From positions 21,712 to 85,711 of the forward strand of contig PLZV01000009.1 in NCBI GenBank assembly GCA_003152315.1: a DNA stretch of 64,000 nucleotides. Reading direction: 5' to 3'. Made by a program: the position numbers and the translations under genes. The notes beneath the pieces are model-generated. The model saw only the letters and a list, made by a program, of their open reading frames with translations, was not told the DNA's origin and did no database searches. Below are positions 56,403 to 64,000 of the stretch, piece by piece. Position 1 is the stretch's first letter. Each line of letters starts with the position of its first letter. The DNA is from Verrucomicrobiota bacterium (GTDB lineage: Bacteria > Verrucomicrobiota > Verrucomicrobiia > Palsa-1439).

Positions 56403-57353
56403 TCAGTTCGTTGCCCCTTCGATCTCCCTGGCCTCCACCGCGGTAAGCTGCAACTCCGCACCACCGACCACTCCCTCGACCTGTTTCGCATTTCGTGCGC
56501 CAACGATGGCACCTGTGACGGCGGAGTGCCGCAGCGTCCAGGCAATGGCCACTTCGCCGGGACTGCGGCCGTGCCGTTTGCCCACCGCACGCAGTCGGTC
56601 GACGAGGGCCAGATTCTGGGACAGTTTGGGTTCCTTGAACTCCGGGTTGCGGCTCCGCCAATCTTCAGGTGGGAGTGCCCCCGCCCGCTCCCGCGTCATC
56701 GCGCCCGTCAGCAGGCCGGAAGCCATCGGCGAGTACACAATCACACCGATGCCATTCTGCTGACACCAAGGAAGAATCTCCGACTCGATGTCGCGACGAA
56801 TGAGAGAGTACGGCGGTTGCAGGGAGGTGATGGGTGCGATGGCCTGGGCGCTCCTCAATTCCTCCAGGTTGAAATTGCACACCCCGATCCATCGCACCTT
56901 GCCTTCCTTCTGCAGCTTCGCCAATTCCGCCCAACCTTCTTTGGTCTCCGCCAGATCGTCAGCAGACCAATGAATCTGGTAGAGGTCGATGGCGTCCACG
57001 CCCAGGCGACACAGGCTGTTTTCGCACTCCTTGCGGATCGAGGCGGCCTTGAGCGAATAACCGACTTGGCGCTTGTCATCCCAAACCATCCCGCACTTGG
57101 TGAAGATGTAGGGGCGTCGACCACCCCATTGGGTGAGCGCCTTCGCAACGACTTCCTCCGAGTGCCCGAGGCCATAGACAGCCGCCGTGTCGATCCAGTT
57201 GATGCCGAGTTCGAGGGCGCGATGGATGGCGGCAATCGAGTCGGCATCGTCCTGGTGTCCCCAACCAAACTCCCAATCCCCACCGATGGCCCAAGCCCCA
57301 AAGCCGATCAGCGTGATGTTCAGATCCGAATTACCGAGTCTTCGAGTCATCAT
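56403..57353 (-). CDS. Aldo/keto reductase 1
   Basis: 316 residues with the aldo/keto reductase barrel and NADPH use. The catalytic tetrad is visible: Asp55 (NWIDTAAVYG), Tyr60, Lys86 (FTKCG) and His128 (YQIHWS). C-terminal SAVTGAIVGARNAKQVEGV is the cofactor loop. It reduces aldehydes or keto sugars; the substrate is unknown. It converges on the TPR gene with 3 bases between stops. A second aldo/keto reductase follows upstream on the same strand (63 bases). Confidence 0.92.
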   Translation of the reverse strand: MMTRRLGNSDLNITLIGFGAWAIGGDWEFGWGHQDDADSIAAIHRALELGINWIDTAAVYGLGHSEEVVAKALTQWGGRRPYIFTKCGMVWDDKRQVGYSLKAASIRKECENSLCRLGVDAIDLYQIHWSADDLAETKEGWAELAKLQKEGKVRWIGVCNFNLEELRSAQAIAPITSLQPPYSLIRRDIESEILPWCQQNGIGVIVYSPMASGLLTGAMTRERAGALPPEDWRSRNPEFKEPKLSQNLALVDRLRAVGKRHGRSPGEVAIAWTLRHSAVTGAIVGARNAKQVEGVVGGAELQLTAVEAREIEGATN

Positions 57354-57415
57354 CGTCTATCTCCATCTTGGCGCGACGGTGGGGCATTGGTGCCGCCGTC
57401 CTCAGGTTTTTACAT

Positions 57416-58273
57416 TCAAGCCCACAAGGGTTCAGCTGCTTGCGATTGGACCATAGCCTGCATCTGGCCAGAAGTCGGCACGTGATCAAAACAACTGGCA
57501 GCCGCTAACACCTTGGGCAAAACGTGAATATCGCCGGGCGTATTAATAAAGGCGCCCGAACGGCCCAGAGCCCAATGGATCGCCAAATTAATCGAAGCTT
57601 GGTCAGTGAACGGTTCATACCAAGTCGCAGCAAAATGAGATGGACCCCGCCAGGGTCGGCGCTGGGCGGTTTTAATCAACTGCACAGCAACATTCTTAGC
57701 CTGAGCCAAGGTGTACAACGCCTCAAAATCGGCGGCGTAAGCGGGATTCTGCATCAACATGAAATTATAGGGCAGCAGGACCGAATCAAAATCAAACTTC
57801 TCCAGGCTGCGCATGTGAATTATCGGCGCATGCAATGTGTGGCTGGTAATACCGATGAAGCGTACCAGCCCCTGTTGCCTGGCCTCCACAACTGCTGCCA
57901 ACGCACCCCCGGGGCCCAAGGCCACTTCCCATTCATCATCCTCAATCACCGCGTGGAGTTGGATTAGATCCAGATGGTCGGTCTGCAAGCGTTCCAGCGA
58001 GCGGTGAATGGATTCTTTCGCTTCTTGATAGGTACGATCGCCCGTCTTGGAGGCGAGGAAAAAAGCCTTGCGGTGGCGTGCGATCCACGGTCCCAAGCGA
58101 AGCTCAGCATCGCCATAAGACGCTGCTGTATCAATATGATTAACCCCATATTTAAACAACACTTCCATCGTCTGGTCAGCCTCTGCCTGGCTCACCTGCG
58201 AGAAAGCGGCGGCACCAAATAAGGTCCGGGTACTCAAATGCCCCGAGCGACCAAAGGCCAGTTTTGGTATCAT
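57416..58273 (-). CDS. Aldo/keto reductase 2
   Basis: 285 residues. Tetrad: Asp48 (NHIDTAASYG), Tyr53, Lys76 (LASKTGD), His107 (IQLHAV). It is more distant from reductase 1 than a tandem duplication would be, and shorter, with a variant C-terminus (SGAFINTPGDIHVLPKVL) in place of the usual cofactor loop. Probably co-transcribed with reductase 1. Confidence 0.9.
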   Translation of the reverse strand: MIPKLAFGRSGHLSTRTLFGAAAFSQVSQAEADQTMEVLFKYGVNHIDTAASYGDAELRLGPWIARHRKAFFLASKTGDRTYQEAKESIHRSLERLQTDHLDLIQLHAVIEDDEWEVALGPGGALAAVVEARQQGLVRFIGITSHTLHAPIIHMRSLEKFDFDSVLLPYNFMLMQNPAYAADFEALYTLAQAKNVAVQLIKTAQRRPWRGPSHFAATWYEPFTDQASINLAIHWALGRSGAFINTPGDIHVLPKVLAAASCFDHVPTSGQMQAMVQSQAAEPLWA

Positions 58274-58367
58274 ATTTCACTCCTGTTCTTCATTTCGCAA
58301 CCGATCGTTAACGTCCTTCCACGCTCCGCTGGTGTCAGTCACTGTGGCCAGTTGCCAAAGGTTTTCG

Positions 58368-58532
58368 CTAATTACGCCTGCCGAAAATTGCCTGCAACAA
58401 GACCCACGCCATCGCAACGATTGTCCGTGCCAAACCGACCAGGAAACGGATTAGCCCGGCAATCAGAGATATTACCCCTCTTGCCAGAGCAGCTCCGACG
58501 GCCCCAAATCCAATGAAGAATGTCGATGCCAC
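58368..58532 (-). CDS. Possible small membrane protein
   Basis: A 54-residue frame from GTG 58532: MASTFFIGFGAVGAALARGV, ISLIAGLIRFLVGLARTIVA and MAWVLLQAIFGRRN. Two hydrophobic stretches and a basic end are what small membrane peptides look like, and codon use is normal. GGAG lies 12 bases upstream. There is no homology evidence. The rest of 58274-58769 holds no supported gene. Confidence 0.35.
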   Translation of the reverse strand: MASTFFIGFGAVGAALARGVISLIAGLIRFLVGLARTIVAMAWVLLQAIFGRRN

Positions 58533-58769
58533 ACCAAAACATACTCCGTCGGAAGCCTAGCGCAATGGCAGACATGGCGATCAATCCCGCCGCCTTCACC
58601 CGCCGCAGGCAAACACTACGGGTTCTCCTGCCAGAAGCCGTGAAAACCCGTGACTCAATCCGCCGCAGTACCCAAGCCGCCATTTCCCGCCGCCAGAACT
58701 GCCCCAAAATCGGTTGCAATTCCCACACCCAGGCTTATGTTGCAGTGTAGAGAAAGAAGGTGGAGACGT

Positions 58770-59468
58770 ATGAGACGAGCGTATCAAGGCGTGTTGCTCG
58801 CGGTGGTCTTGCCTGCGATCTCGGTGTATGCAGCACAGGGGATGAGAGCAGGCAGCTCGCGGGGCTTTGAAGGAGCTGGTGGGCACAGCGCTTCCGTGTC
58901 CCACGGTTATTCCGGCCACGGGGGAACGGCTTTTCGTCCGGGTTTTGGTGGACGAGGGGGGTTCACGCATGGGGGCGGTTTCCATGGCGTTTATCACGGG
59001 TTTCACGGAAGGGGCTATGGACACGGCTTCTATTCCAGATACGGATACGGCGGCGGGGTGCTCGGGTATGGTTACGGCTTCCCGTATTACTATCCGAATT
59101 GCGCCTCTCCGTATTACTGCGCTCCGGCGTACGGCTATTACACTACTCCGCTGGATGACACATACGCCTCCCAGCCGGATTACTCGTTCGCCGCGCCACC
59201 TGGCTCATCAGTGGACAACAGTTCGCCGACCGACACCTACACGGCACAGGACGCGCAGGGGTACTATCAGGTTGGCGACCAGTGGGGCACCGAATTGAAA
59301 CAATACCAACTGACGATGGATCAACTGGTCACGTACCTGAAATCGTATATTGTCGATGCATCGCCAGCGCAACAAGGCGCATTCCGTAGCGGGTTCATCG
59401 CCAGCGCAATCCCGAATGCAGCCGCGACGTTTGACCAAGCGATGCAACAGGCTGTTCCGCAGAGTTGA
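58770..59468 (+). CDS. Secreted Gly/Tyr/His-rich protein
   Basis: 232 residues from ATG 58770 (GGTGGAG 6 bases upstream). Signal peptide: GVLLAVVLPAISVYA. A low-complexity region rich in Gly, His and Tyr (GGFHGVYHGFHGRGYGHGF, YGYGFPYYYP) is followed by a predicted helical tail (ELKQYQLTMDQLVTYLKSYIV). It was probably exported to the periplasm or surface. No specific function is recognisable. Confidence 0.75.
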   Translation: MRRAYQGVLLAVVLPAISVYAAQGMRAGSSRGFEGAGGHSASVSHGYSGHGGTAFRPGFGGRGGFTHGGGFHGVYHGFHGRGYGHGFYSRYGYGGGVLGYGYGFPYYYPNCASPYYCAPAYGYYTTPLDDTYASQPDYSFAAPPGSSVDNSSPTDTYTAQDAQGYYQVGDQWGTELKQYQLTMDQLVTYLKSYIVDASPAQQGAFRSGFIASAIPNAAATFDQAMQQAVPQS

Positions 59469-59484
59469 TCACCACAGAGACCGG

Positions 59485-59595
59485 TTGCTGTTGCGGAAGC
59501 GCCGCCGTGGAATATCCAAGGTGGGACGGGCCGCCATCGCGGCGGCCCAAAAAGCTCGGTGGAAAAAGATCAAGGCCGCGCAAAAGAAGTCGTAA
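59485..59595 (+). CDS. Possible lysine-rich DNA-binding tail peptide
   Basis: About 36 codons from TTG 59485 or 59491: RKRRRGISKVGRAAIAAAQK then ARWKKIKAAQKKS. It matches the basic C-terminal tail (RRGMS-AGRxxIAAAxKARW) of small histone-like or SWIB-type proteins. The upstream frame is a shadow of the Gly/Tyr-rich gene, so this is either a very small protein or a gene remnant. Confidence 0.35.
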   Translation: MLLRKRRRGISKVGRAAIAAAQKARWKKIKAAQKKS

Positions 59596-59671
59596 GTCCA
59601 GAGTAGCAGAGTGACAAGTGTCGTTGGCGTTGTGCGGGGTTCCGGCGGCTGCGAACGAATTCTTGCGGAGC

Positions 59672-60205
59672 ATGAAACCGGCAGCAGCATTCTCGATCGG
59701 ATTGTTGACGGGGGCGGCGGCCATCGCGGTGGTCGAGTTGTTTTACATGCAAAGCGCCGAGCCGGCCCGCACCGGCGCGTCGTCCGCCGCGGAAACGAAG
59801 CTTGCTGGGGAAACGGAGCCGCTCCGCTTGTTGCAGCAGAAGAATGCCCGGCTCAACGCCGAAGTGCAGCGTTTCCGGGAGACCGCGTCCACCCTGAAGA
59901 GCAACCTCGCGGCACGGACCGCCAATACCGCGAGCTATGGTTCCATGCCGCCGCCGCCTGCAACAGACTACGAAGAGGTTGTTGTCAGTGAACCTCCCCC
60001 GCCGCCGATTGTGGAAGAAGTTTACAACCCCGCGCCCGGCCCAAGCCACGTGTGGATTGGTAGCTCGTGGACGTGGTACGGCGGGCGATGGGTGTGGGTG
60101 CGAGGCCGATGGGCATGGCCACCGCATCGGCGGGCCATTTGGGTCGGTGGGCATTGGAAGCGTCGCGGTGGCAGCGGTGTATGGACCGCCGGCCATTGGC
60201 GATAG
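59672..60205 (+). CDS. YXWGXW-type repeat protein with coiled coil
   Basis: About 177 residues from ATG 59672. One membrane segment (FSIGLLTGAAAIAVVELFYM), a coiled coil (LLQQKNARLNAEVQRFRETASTL), a Pro-rich linker (SEPPPPPIVEEVY) and a Trp-rich end with two W-x-WV-GRWxW/GHW units (WIGSSWTWYGGRWVWV, RAIWVGGHWKRR), like YXWGXW repeats in envelope proteins. GTG 59618 would lengthen it by 18 residues. Function unknown. Confidence 0.7.
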   Translation: MKPAAAFSIGLLTGAAAIAVVELFYMQSAEPARTGASSAAETKLAGETEPLRLLQQKNARLNAEVQRFRETASTLKSNLAARTANTASYGSMPPPPATDYEEVVVSEPPPPPIVEEVYNPAPGPSHVWIGSSWTWYGGRWVWVRGRWAWPPHRRAIWVGGHWKRRGGSGVWTAGHWR

Positions 60206-60217
60206 TTGTGAACACCA

Positions 60218-61373
60218 TCACCGCAACGAACTTCCCCGCTTGATCGCCCCCGGCCCCAACTTGCCCCGTAGGTCGTCCATCACCTTGTTCACCCTTGCCC
60301 GCTTCTCGTCAGTCCGGTTGAACAGATCGCTTTGAATCTCCGGCGGCACCAGGTTCGATCCGCCAACCCCAATCAGCCGAATGCGTTTGCCCTCGATCCC
60401 CTCGACAACCAGCAATTGTCCGGCGACCTCATAGAGCATCATCTCGTCTTGGGTCGGCTGTGGCAGAGTCCGGCGACGGGTTAGGGTCGTGAAATCCGCA
60501 TACCGCAACTTCAGTTGAACTGTGCGAGCCGCGACTTTCTCCCGCCGCAACCGCAATCCGACTTCTTCACATTGCTCCAACAAGCACTTCTTGATTTGGT
60601 CGAGGTCGGCGGTGTCGACATCGAAAGTGTGCTCGCTGCTGATGGATTTGGATTCCCCATCGGCCTCCACCTCCCGGTCATCTTCCCCCAATGCCAAGGC
60701 GTGCAGATGGTCGGCGCTGTAGCCAAAGCGCTGGCGCAGATCGTCCAGGGGCAACCGCTGGAGATCCCTCGATGGTTCGGATGCCCAGGTCATGCAACCG
60801 CTTTTCGGTGACCTTGCCGACCCCCCAGATCTTCGAGACGGGCAATGGAGCCAGCATTTCGACTTTGTTCGCTTCGGTGATGACCGTCAGCCCTTCCGGC
60901 TTGTTCAAATCGGACGCCAGTTTAGCCAAGAACTTGTTGGGGGCGACGCCAACGGAAGCGGTGAGTCCGGTCTGGGCATGGATCTCGGCCTTGATGCTCT
61001 TCGCGATAGTCAGGGCGTCGCCAAACTTCTTGGTCGCGCCGGTCACATCCAGGAACGCCTCATCCACCGAGACCGGTTGCACGAACGGCGTGAACGTCCC
61101 AAGGATGGTCATAATCTGTTTGGAGACTTCCCCGTATTTCTTCATATTGGGACGGACGAAAATGCCTTGGGGACAAAGTTTGTAGGCGGTGCGGGAGGGC
61201 ATCGCCGAATGGACACCAAATTTGCGAGCTTCGTAGGACGCCGCCGCGACGACCCCGCGCTCCCGTGGGCCAGCCCCGACGATGACCGGGTTGCCCCGCA
61301 GGTCAGAATTGTCGCGCTGTTCAACCGACGCGTAAAACGCATCCATGTCGACATGGAGGATGGCGCGGGTCAT
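60218..61373 (-). pseudogene. dinB: DNA polymerase IV, frameshifted
   Basis: From ATG 61373 (MTRAILHVDMDAFYASVEQRD) the Y-family polymerase reads normally through VSVDEAFLDVTGATKKFG and the HhH region to KRLHDLGIRTI, then shifts at about 60765-60772. The other frame resumes with DLQRLPLDDLRQRFG and contains the little-finger domain to 60218. The total length (1,156 bases, 385 codons plus one) implies one extra base at the GAGGGA. Pol IV performs translesion synthesis. Whether the gene is dead or this is a sequencing error cannot be told here. Confidence 0.9.
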
Positions 61374-61463
61374 GGCGCGACTGTAACAATGCATCGGTGG
61401 CGGTGCAATGACGGCATACGCCTGTGCTATAATCGCGGCCAGATCCGCTGGGAGTGAGTCTCT

Positions 61464-62231
61464 ATGCCAGTTTTTGAGCGTTACATCGACATTGATTACT
61501 CGGGGGCAGAAACCCCGATTTCGAGTTTGAAGGGCTTGCGGGTGTATGCCGCCGACTGGGTGCTCCCGCCCAAGGAAATCCCGCCGCCAGCCGGTCCCCG
61601 TAAGTATTGGACCCGTCGTGGCATCGCCGAGTGGTTGCGGGAACAATTGTCCGGCGGTAAGCCCACGCTGGTTGGCATTGACCACGGATTTTCTTTCCCG
61701 CTGGCCTATTTCAAGAAGCACAAACTACCACCTGATTGGCCATCTTTCTTAGATGACTTCCGGCAGCACTGGCCGACGGATGATGAGAACACCTACGTCG
61801 AGTTCTTGCGCGAAGACAACAGGCGCACCGGTGACGCATCATGGTTGCGTCTGACGGAACAATGGACGGCGACCGCGAAGTCAGTGTTCCTGTTCGACGT
61901 GCAGGGGTCAGTTGCCAAGTCCACGCATGCGGGGCTGCCGTGGCTGCGGTATCTGCTACAACACGGTGAACGACGGATTCATTTCTGGCCGTTCGATGGC
62001 TGGGATGTTCCTCAAGGTCGGTCGGTAGTGGCGGAAGTGTATCCATCGCTCTGGACGCGGCGGTTCCCGGCCGAGGACCGGAATGGCGACCAACAGGCAG
62101 CCTATTCTGTCGCGGCTTGGTTGCGCCGTGCCGACACCGACGGGTCTCTGCCGCAATTCTTCAACCCGATGCTTGAACCGGAGGAGCGGAACACCGCGGG
62201 AATTGAAGGCTGGATTCTGGGGGTGGTGTGA
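61464..62231 (+). CDS. DUF429-like predicted RNase H-fold protein
   Basis: 255 residues. IDIDYSGAETP opens the fold with an acidic strand, LVGIDHGFSFPL supplies the second acidic strand and VVAEVYPSLWTRRF the third, as in DUF429 proteins predicted to be RNase H-like nucleases. Divergent from dinB with 90 bases between. No operon partner shows its role. Confidence 0.65.
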   Translation: MPVFERYIDIDYSGAETPISSLKGLRVYAADWVLPPKEIPPPAGPRKYWTRRGIAEWLREQLSGGKPTLVGIDHGFSFPLAYFKKHKLPPDWPSFLDDFRQHWPTDDENTYVEFLREDNRRTGDASWLRLTEQWTATAKSVFLFDVQGSVAKSTHAGLPWLRYLLQHGERRIHFWPFDGWDVPQGRSVVAEVYPSLWTRRFPAEDRNGDQQAAYSVAAWLRRADTDGSLPQFFNPMLEPEERNTAGIEGWILGVV

Positions 62232-62401
62232 CGAGCGCACGCTTTGATGGTGACTGGACAGTAACAACGCGGGCGCTGCGGCGCAATGACAGCAGAAATC
62301 CGGTCGGAGAACCGCCTCCATTCAATGGCAGCGCTGCTTGGTTGCCACATTGACGGCGAAACTTGTTTCCGCCTAAACTGTCGACGCTTCAGAGGCCAAC
62401 T

Positions 62402-62962
62402 GTGAATGTTCAATTGCAAGCAACGCCATTCTACCCCTTCAACCTGGATGGTCCACTCTGCCTGTTGCTGAATGACGTGGAGGTTCTAGCCAGCTTTTAC
62501 GCGGAAGAAAGCCTCCATCACACCATCAAACAGTTCTGCAAACGCACCACTTGGCCCGGCAAGCCAGCCGCTTCCTTTGCGGTGGGTCCCGAGAAGTTGA
62601 AGGAACTGTTGATCAGCCTCTTTAATTCCCCTGTCGCCCGTGCAGCGCTCCGGCTGAAATGTGAAAAAGGACGCTGCGACTATTTAGATAATGCCATCTG
62701 GCAGTGGTTGACCACCGCCAATCCGACGCTGCGGGAGCGCCTTTCGGCTTGCTGTGACGACATCAAGGGCAAGTTATTTCTAAAACACGACGGATGGGTG
62801 GCGTTGCTATCGAAGATCCAAAGTGAGAAACCAAGCGGTGACACCGTGAACCACCTGGCTTATATGGCCCTGGCGTTTGCGATGCTTCAGGCAGATGACC
62901 GGTACACTTTGGGCGAAGCATTTCTGTCGGTTTTTCCTGAGTACGCCGTCAAGATGCTTTGA
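62402..62962 (+). CDS. Hypothetical protein
   Basis: 186 residues from GTG 62402 (an in-frame start 13 codons earlier is possible). Mostly helical, two Cys clusters (LKCEKGRCDYL, LSACCDD), no motif I recognise. Normal codon use and a clean frame support it as real. It lies 35 bases before the epimerase-like gene. Confidence 0.55.
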   Translation: MNVQLQATPFYPFNLDGPLCLLLNDVEVLASFYAEESLHHTIKQFCKRTTWPGKPAASFAVGPEKLKELLISLFNSPVARAALRLKCEKGRCDYLDNAIWQWLTTANPTLRERLSACCDDIKGKLFLKHDGWVALLSKIQSEKPSGDTVNHLAYMALAFAMLQADDRYTLGEAFLSVFPEYAVKML

Positions 62963-62997
62963 CCAAAGGACACCTGCTCGATGATGAATGATGTGCC

Positions 62998-63840
62998 ATG
63001 AACGTGCTACCTACCGGTGCAGCAGGTCATCTCGGATATTATGCGTGCCGGACGCTTACCGAGGCCGGCCACACCGTTCGCGCCACGGACAAGGAGTTCC
63101 GCGCCGATTTGCCCGTGCGCGTCGAAATCGCCGACCTGCTTGACCGTCCGGCCTGCTATCGCTTGATGGAGGGTGTGGAGGCGGTCGTCCACTTAGGCAA
63201 TCACTCCACGTTTCGCGGTCGGGATGCCCAGCGCGTGTTCAATGAGAACATGGCGATGAACATGAATATCTTTCAAGCCGCGGCTGAGGCTGGTGTGAAG
63301 AAAATCATTTTCGCCAGTTCGGTGCAGGTGATCTCCGGCAATCACGAGGAGCACAAGCCCCGTGCGGCCGATGGCCTTCCCTACCTGCCGCTGGATGGCG
63401 ATGTACCACCAGATCCAGGAAATCCTTACGCGCTTAGCAAGCAACTGGGGGAGATAATGCTGGCCTACTTCACGCGCCAAGCGGGCATCGTGTGCGTGGC
63501 GATTCGACTCCCGTGGCTCGTTGATGATGACCATCTGGGGCGGATCAAGTCCAACCCGCGGCGAAACCCTGGTGCTCGCGGGGAGGGGTTCACTTTCCTG
63601 CACTTTCAGGATGCGGCGACACTGGTCGACGCCGTGTTGCGAGCGCCCTTGATCGGATTCCGAATATACTTCCCTGCATCCCGCGATAACCGTCTGTGTC
63701 GATCGCCCGCAGAAGTCATCCGCGAGCACTTTGCCGACACACCATTACGACGACCGCTGGAACAGATCGACAGCCTTGTCGACATTTCTGGTATCGAGCG
63801 CGAGACGGGCTGGTTGCCCAAGTTCAGCACACTGCCGTGA
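62998..63840 (+). CDS. NAD-dependent epimerase/dehydratase-family protein
   Basis: 280 residues of the extended SDR fold. The cofactor loop is TGAAGHLG, with VEIADLLD (Asp after beta-3), the Ser of FASSVQVIS and the YxxxK pair in NPYALSKQLGE. Members act on nucleotide sugars or other NAD-linked substrates; PWLVDDDHLGR and the C-terminus do not fix a substrate. Confidence 0.85.
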   Translation: MNVLPTGAAGHLGYYACRTLTEAGHTVRATDKEFRADLPVRVEIADLLDRPACYRLMEGVEAVVHLGNHSTFRGRDAQRVFNENMAMNMNIFQAAAEAGVKKIIFASSVQVISGNHEEHKPRAADGLPYLPLDGDVPPDPGNPYALSKQLGEIMLAYFTRQAGIVCVAIRLPWLVDDDHLGRIKSNPRRNPGARGEGFTFLHFQDAATLVDAVLRAPLIGFRIYFPASRDNRLCRSPAEVIREHFADTPLRRPLEQIDSLVDISGIERETGWLPKFSTLP

Positions 63841-64000
63841 ACAGGTATCCCAAGTGAATCAGATGAGGCTCTACGGTTGTTGACGGCGTTGCACGCAAGA
63901 TGCGGTTCCGGTCATGGCACAACTTTAGATGCTCTCGCCCATGGAGAACGCCCTGCCGATGAATCGTCCGACTCCGTAATACTCGTGGGTGTCAGGTGTG
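63841..64000. other. Right window edge, no gene seen
   Basis: 160 bases after the epimerase-like gene without a supported coding frame or RNA. Confidence 0.5.

Overview
The window looks like a chromosome segment of a Verrucomicrobiota-type bacterium (Verrucomicrobia or a close relative such as Lentisphaerota). The evidence is a PEP-CTERM protein, two prepilin-like proteins with the H-X9-DG tail common in the PVC group, very large secreted beta-strand-repeat proteins ending in YYRVR-type tails, and many lone glycoside hydrolases. GC content is fairly high, and the intergenic promoters are AT-rich.

Layout. Bases 1-2.8 kb are ordinary chromosome: an HNH endonuclease cut by the window edge, malate dehydrogenase, an antitoxin-like small protein and a nucleotidyltransferase pair. 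From 3.04 to 52.2 kb runs a block of about 49 kb bounded by two direct copies of a 154-bp sequence (two mismatches) whose outer edge resembles the 3' end of a tRNA. No integrase is visible inside it. Bases 52.2-53.9 kb look like an integration scar zone: another tRNA-3'-like remnant, a 73-bp direct repeat around a hemolysin III-family gene, and a gene fragment. Bases 54-64 kb are ordinary genes again: a frameshifted GH99-like enzyme, aldo/keto reductases, a frameshifted dinB, small secreted proteins and a DUF429-like protein.

The 49-kb block reads as a system for amino-sugar polymer use. Extracytoplasmic enzymes: five GH18-like proteins (three in one distinctive clade), two GH20-like hexosaminidases, a heparinase II/III-like lyase and a CBM9-like lipoprotein. 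Uptake: an SSS-family sodium symporter. Cytoplasmic conversion: a BadF-type GlcNAc kinase, a ROK sugar kinase, a PIG-L deacetylase, NagA, NagB, a GNAT acetyltransferase, two tandem SIS proteins, two Gfo/Idh oxidoreductases and a class III aminotransferase. Regulation: two ROK repressors and one LacI protein. Three giant beta-strand-repeat proteins and a PEP-CTERM protein probably form the surface part; they share modules with the GH18 enzymes.

The most striking signal is regulatory. A 13-bp palindrome, TTCA-N5-TGAA (or TTCA-N5-TGTA), lies at nine sigma70-like promoters of the block, always in front of genes for secreted proteins. It occurs in only three registers: about 40 bp upstream of the -10, inside the 17-bp spacer, or directly after the -10. 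These registers are spaced by whole helical turns. I infer a single undescribed regulon that ties the enzymes, giant surface proteins, prepilin-like proteins and PEP-CTERM protein together.

All calls come from reading the sequence. No database search was run.
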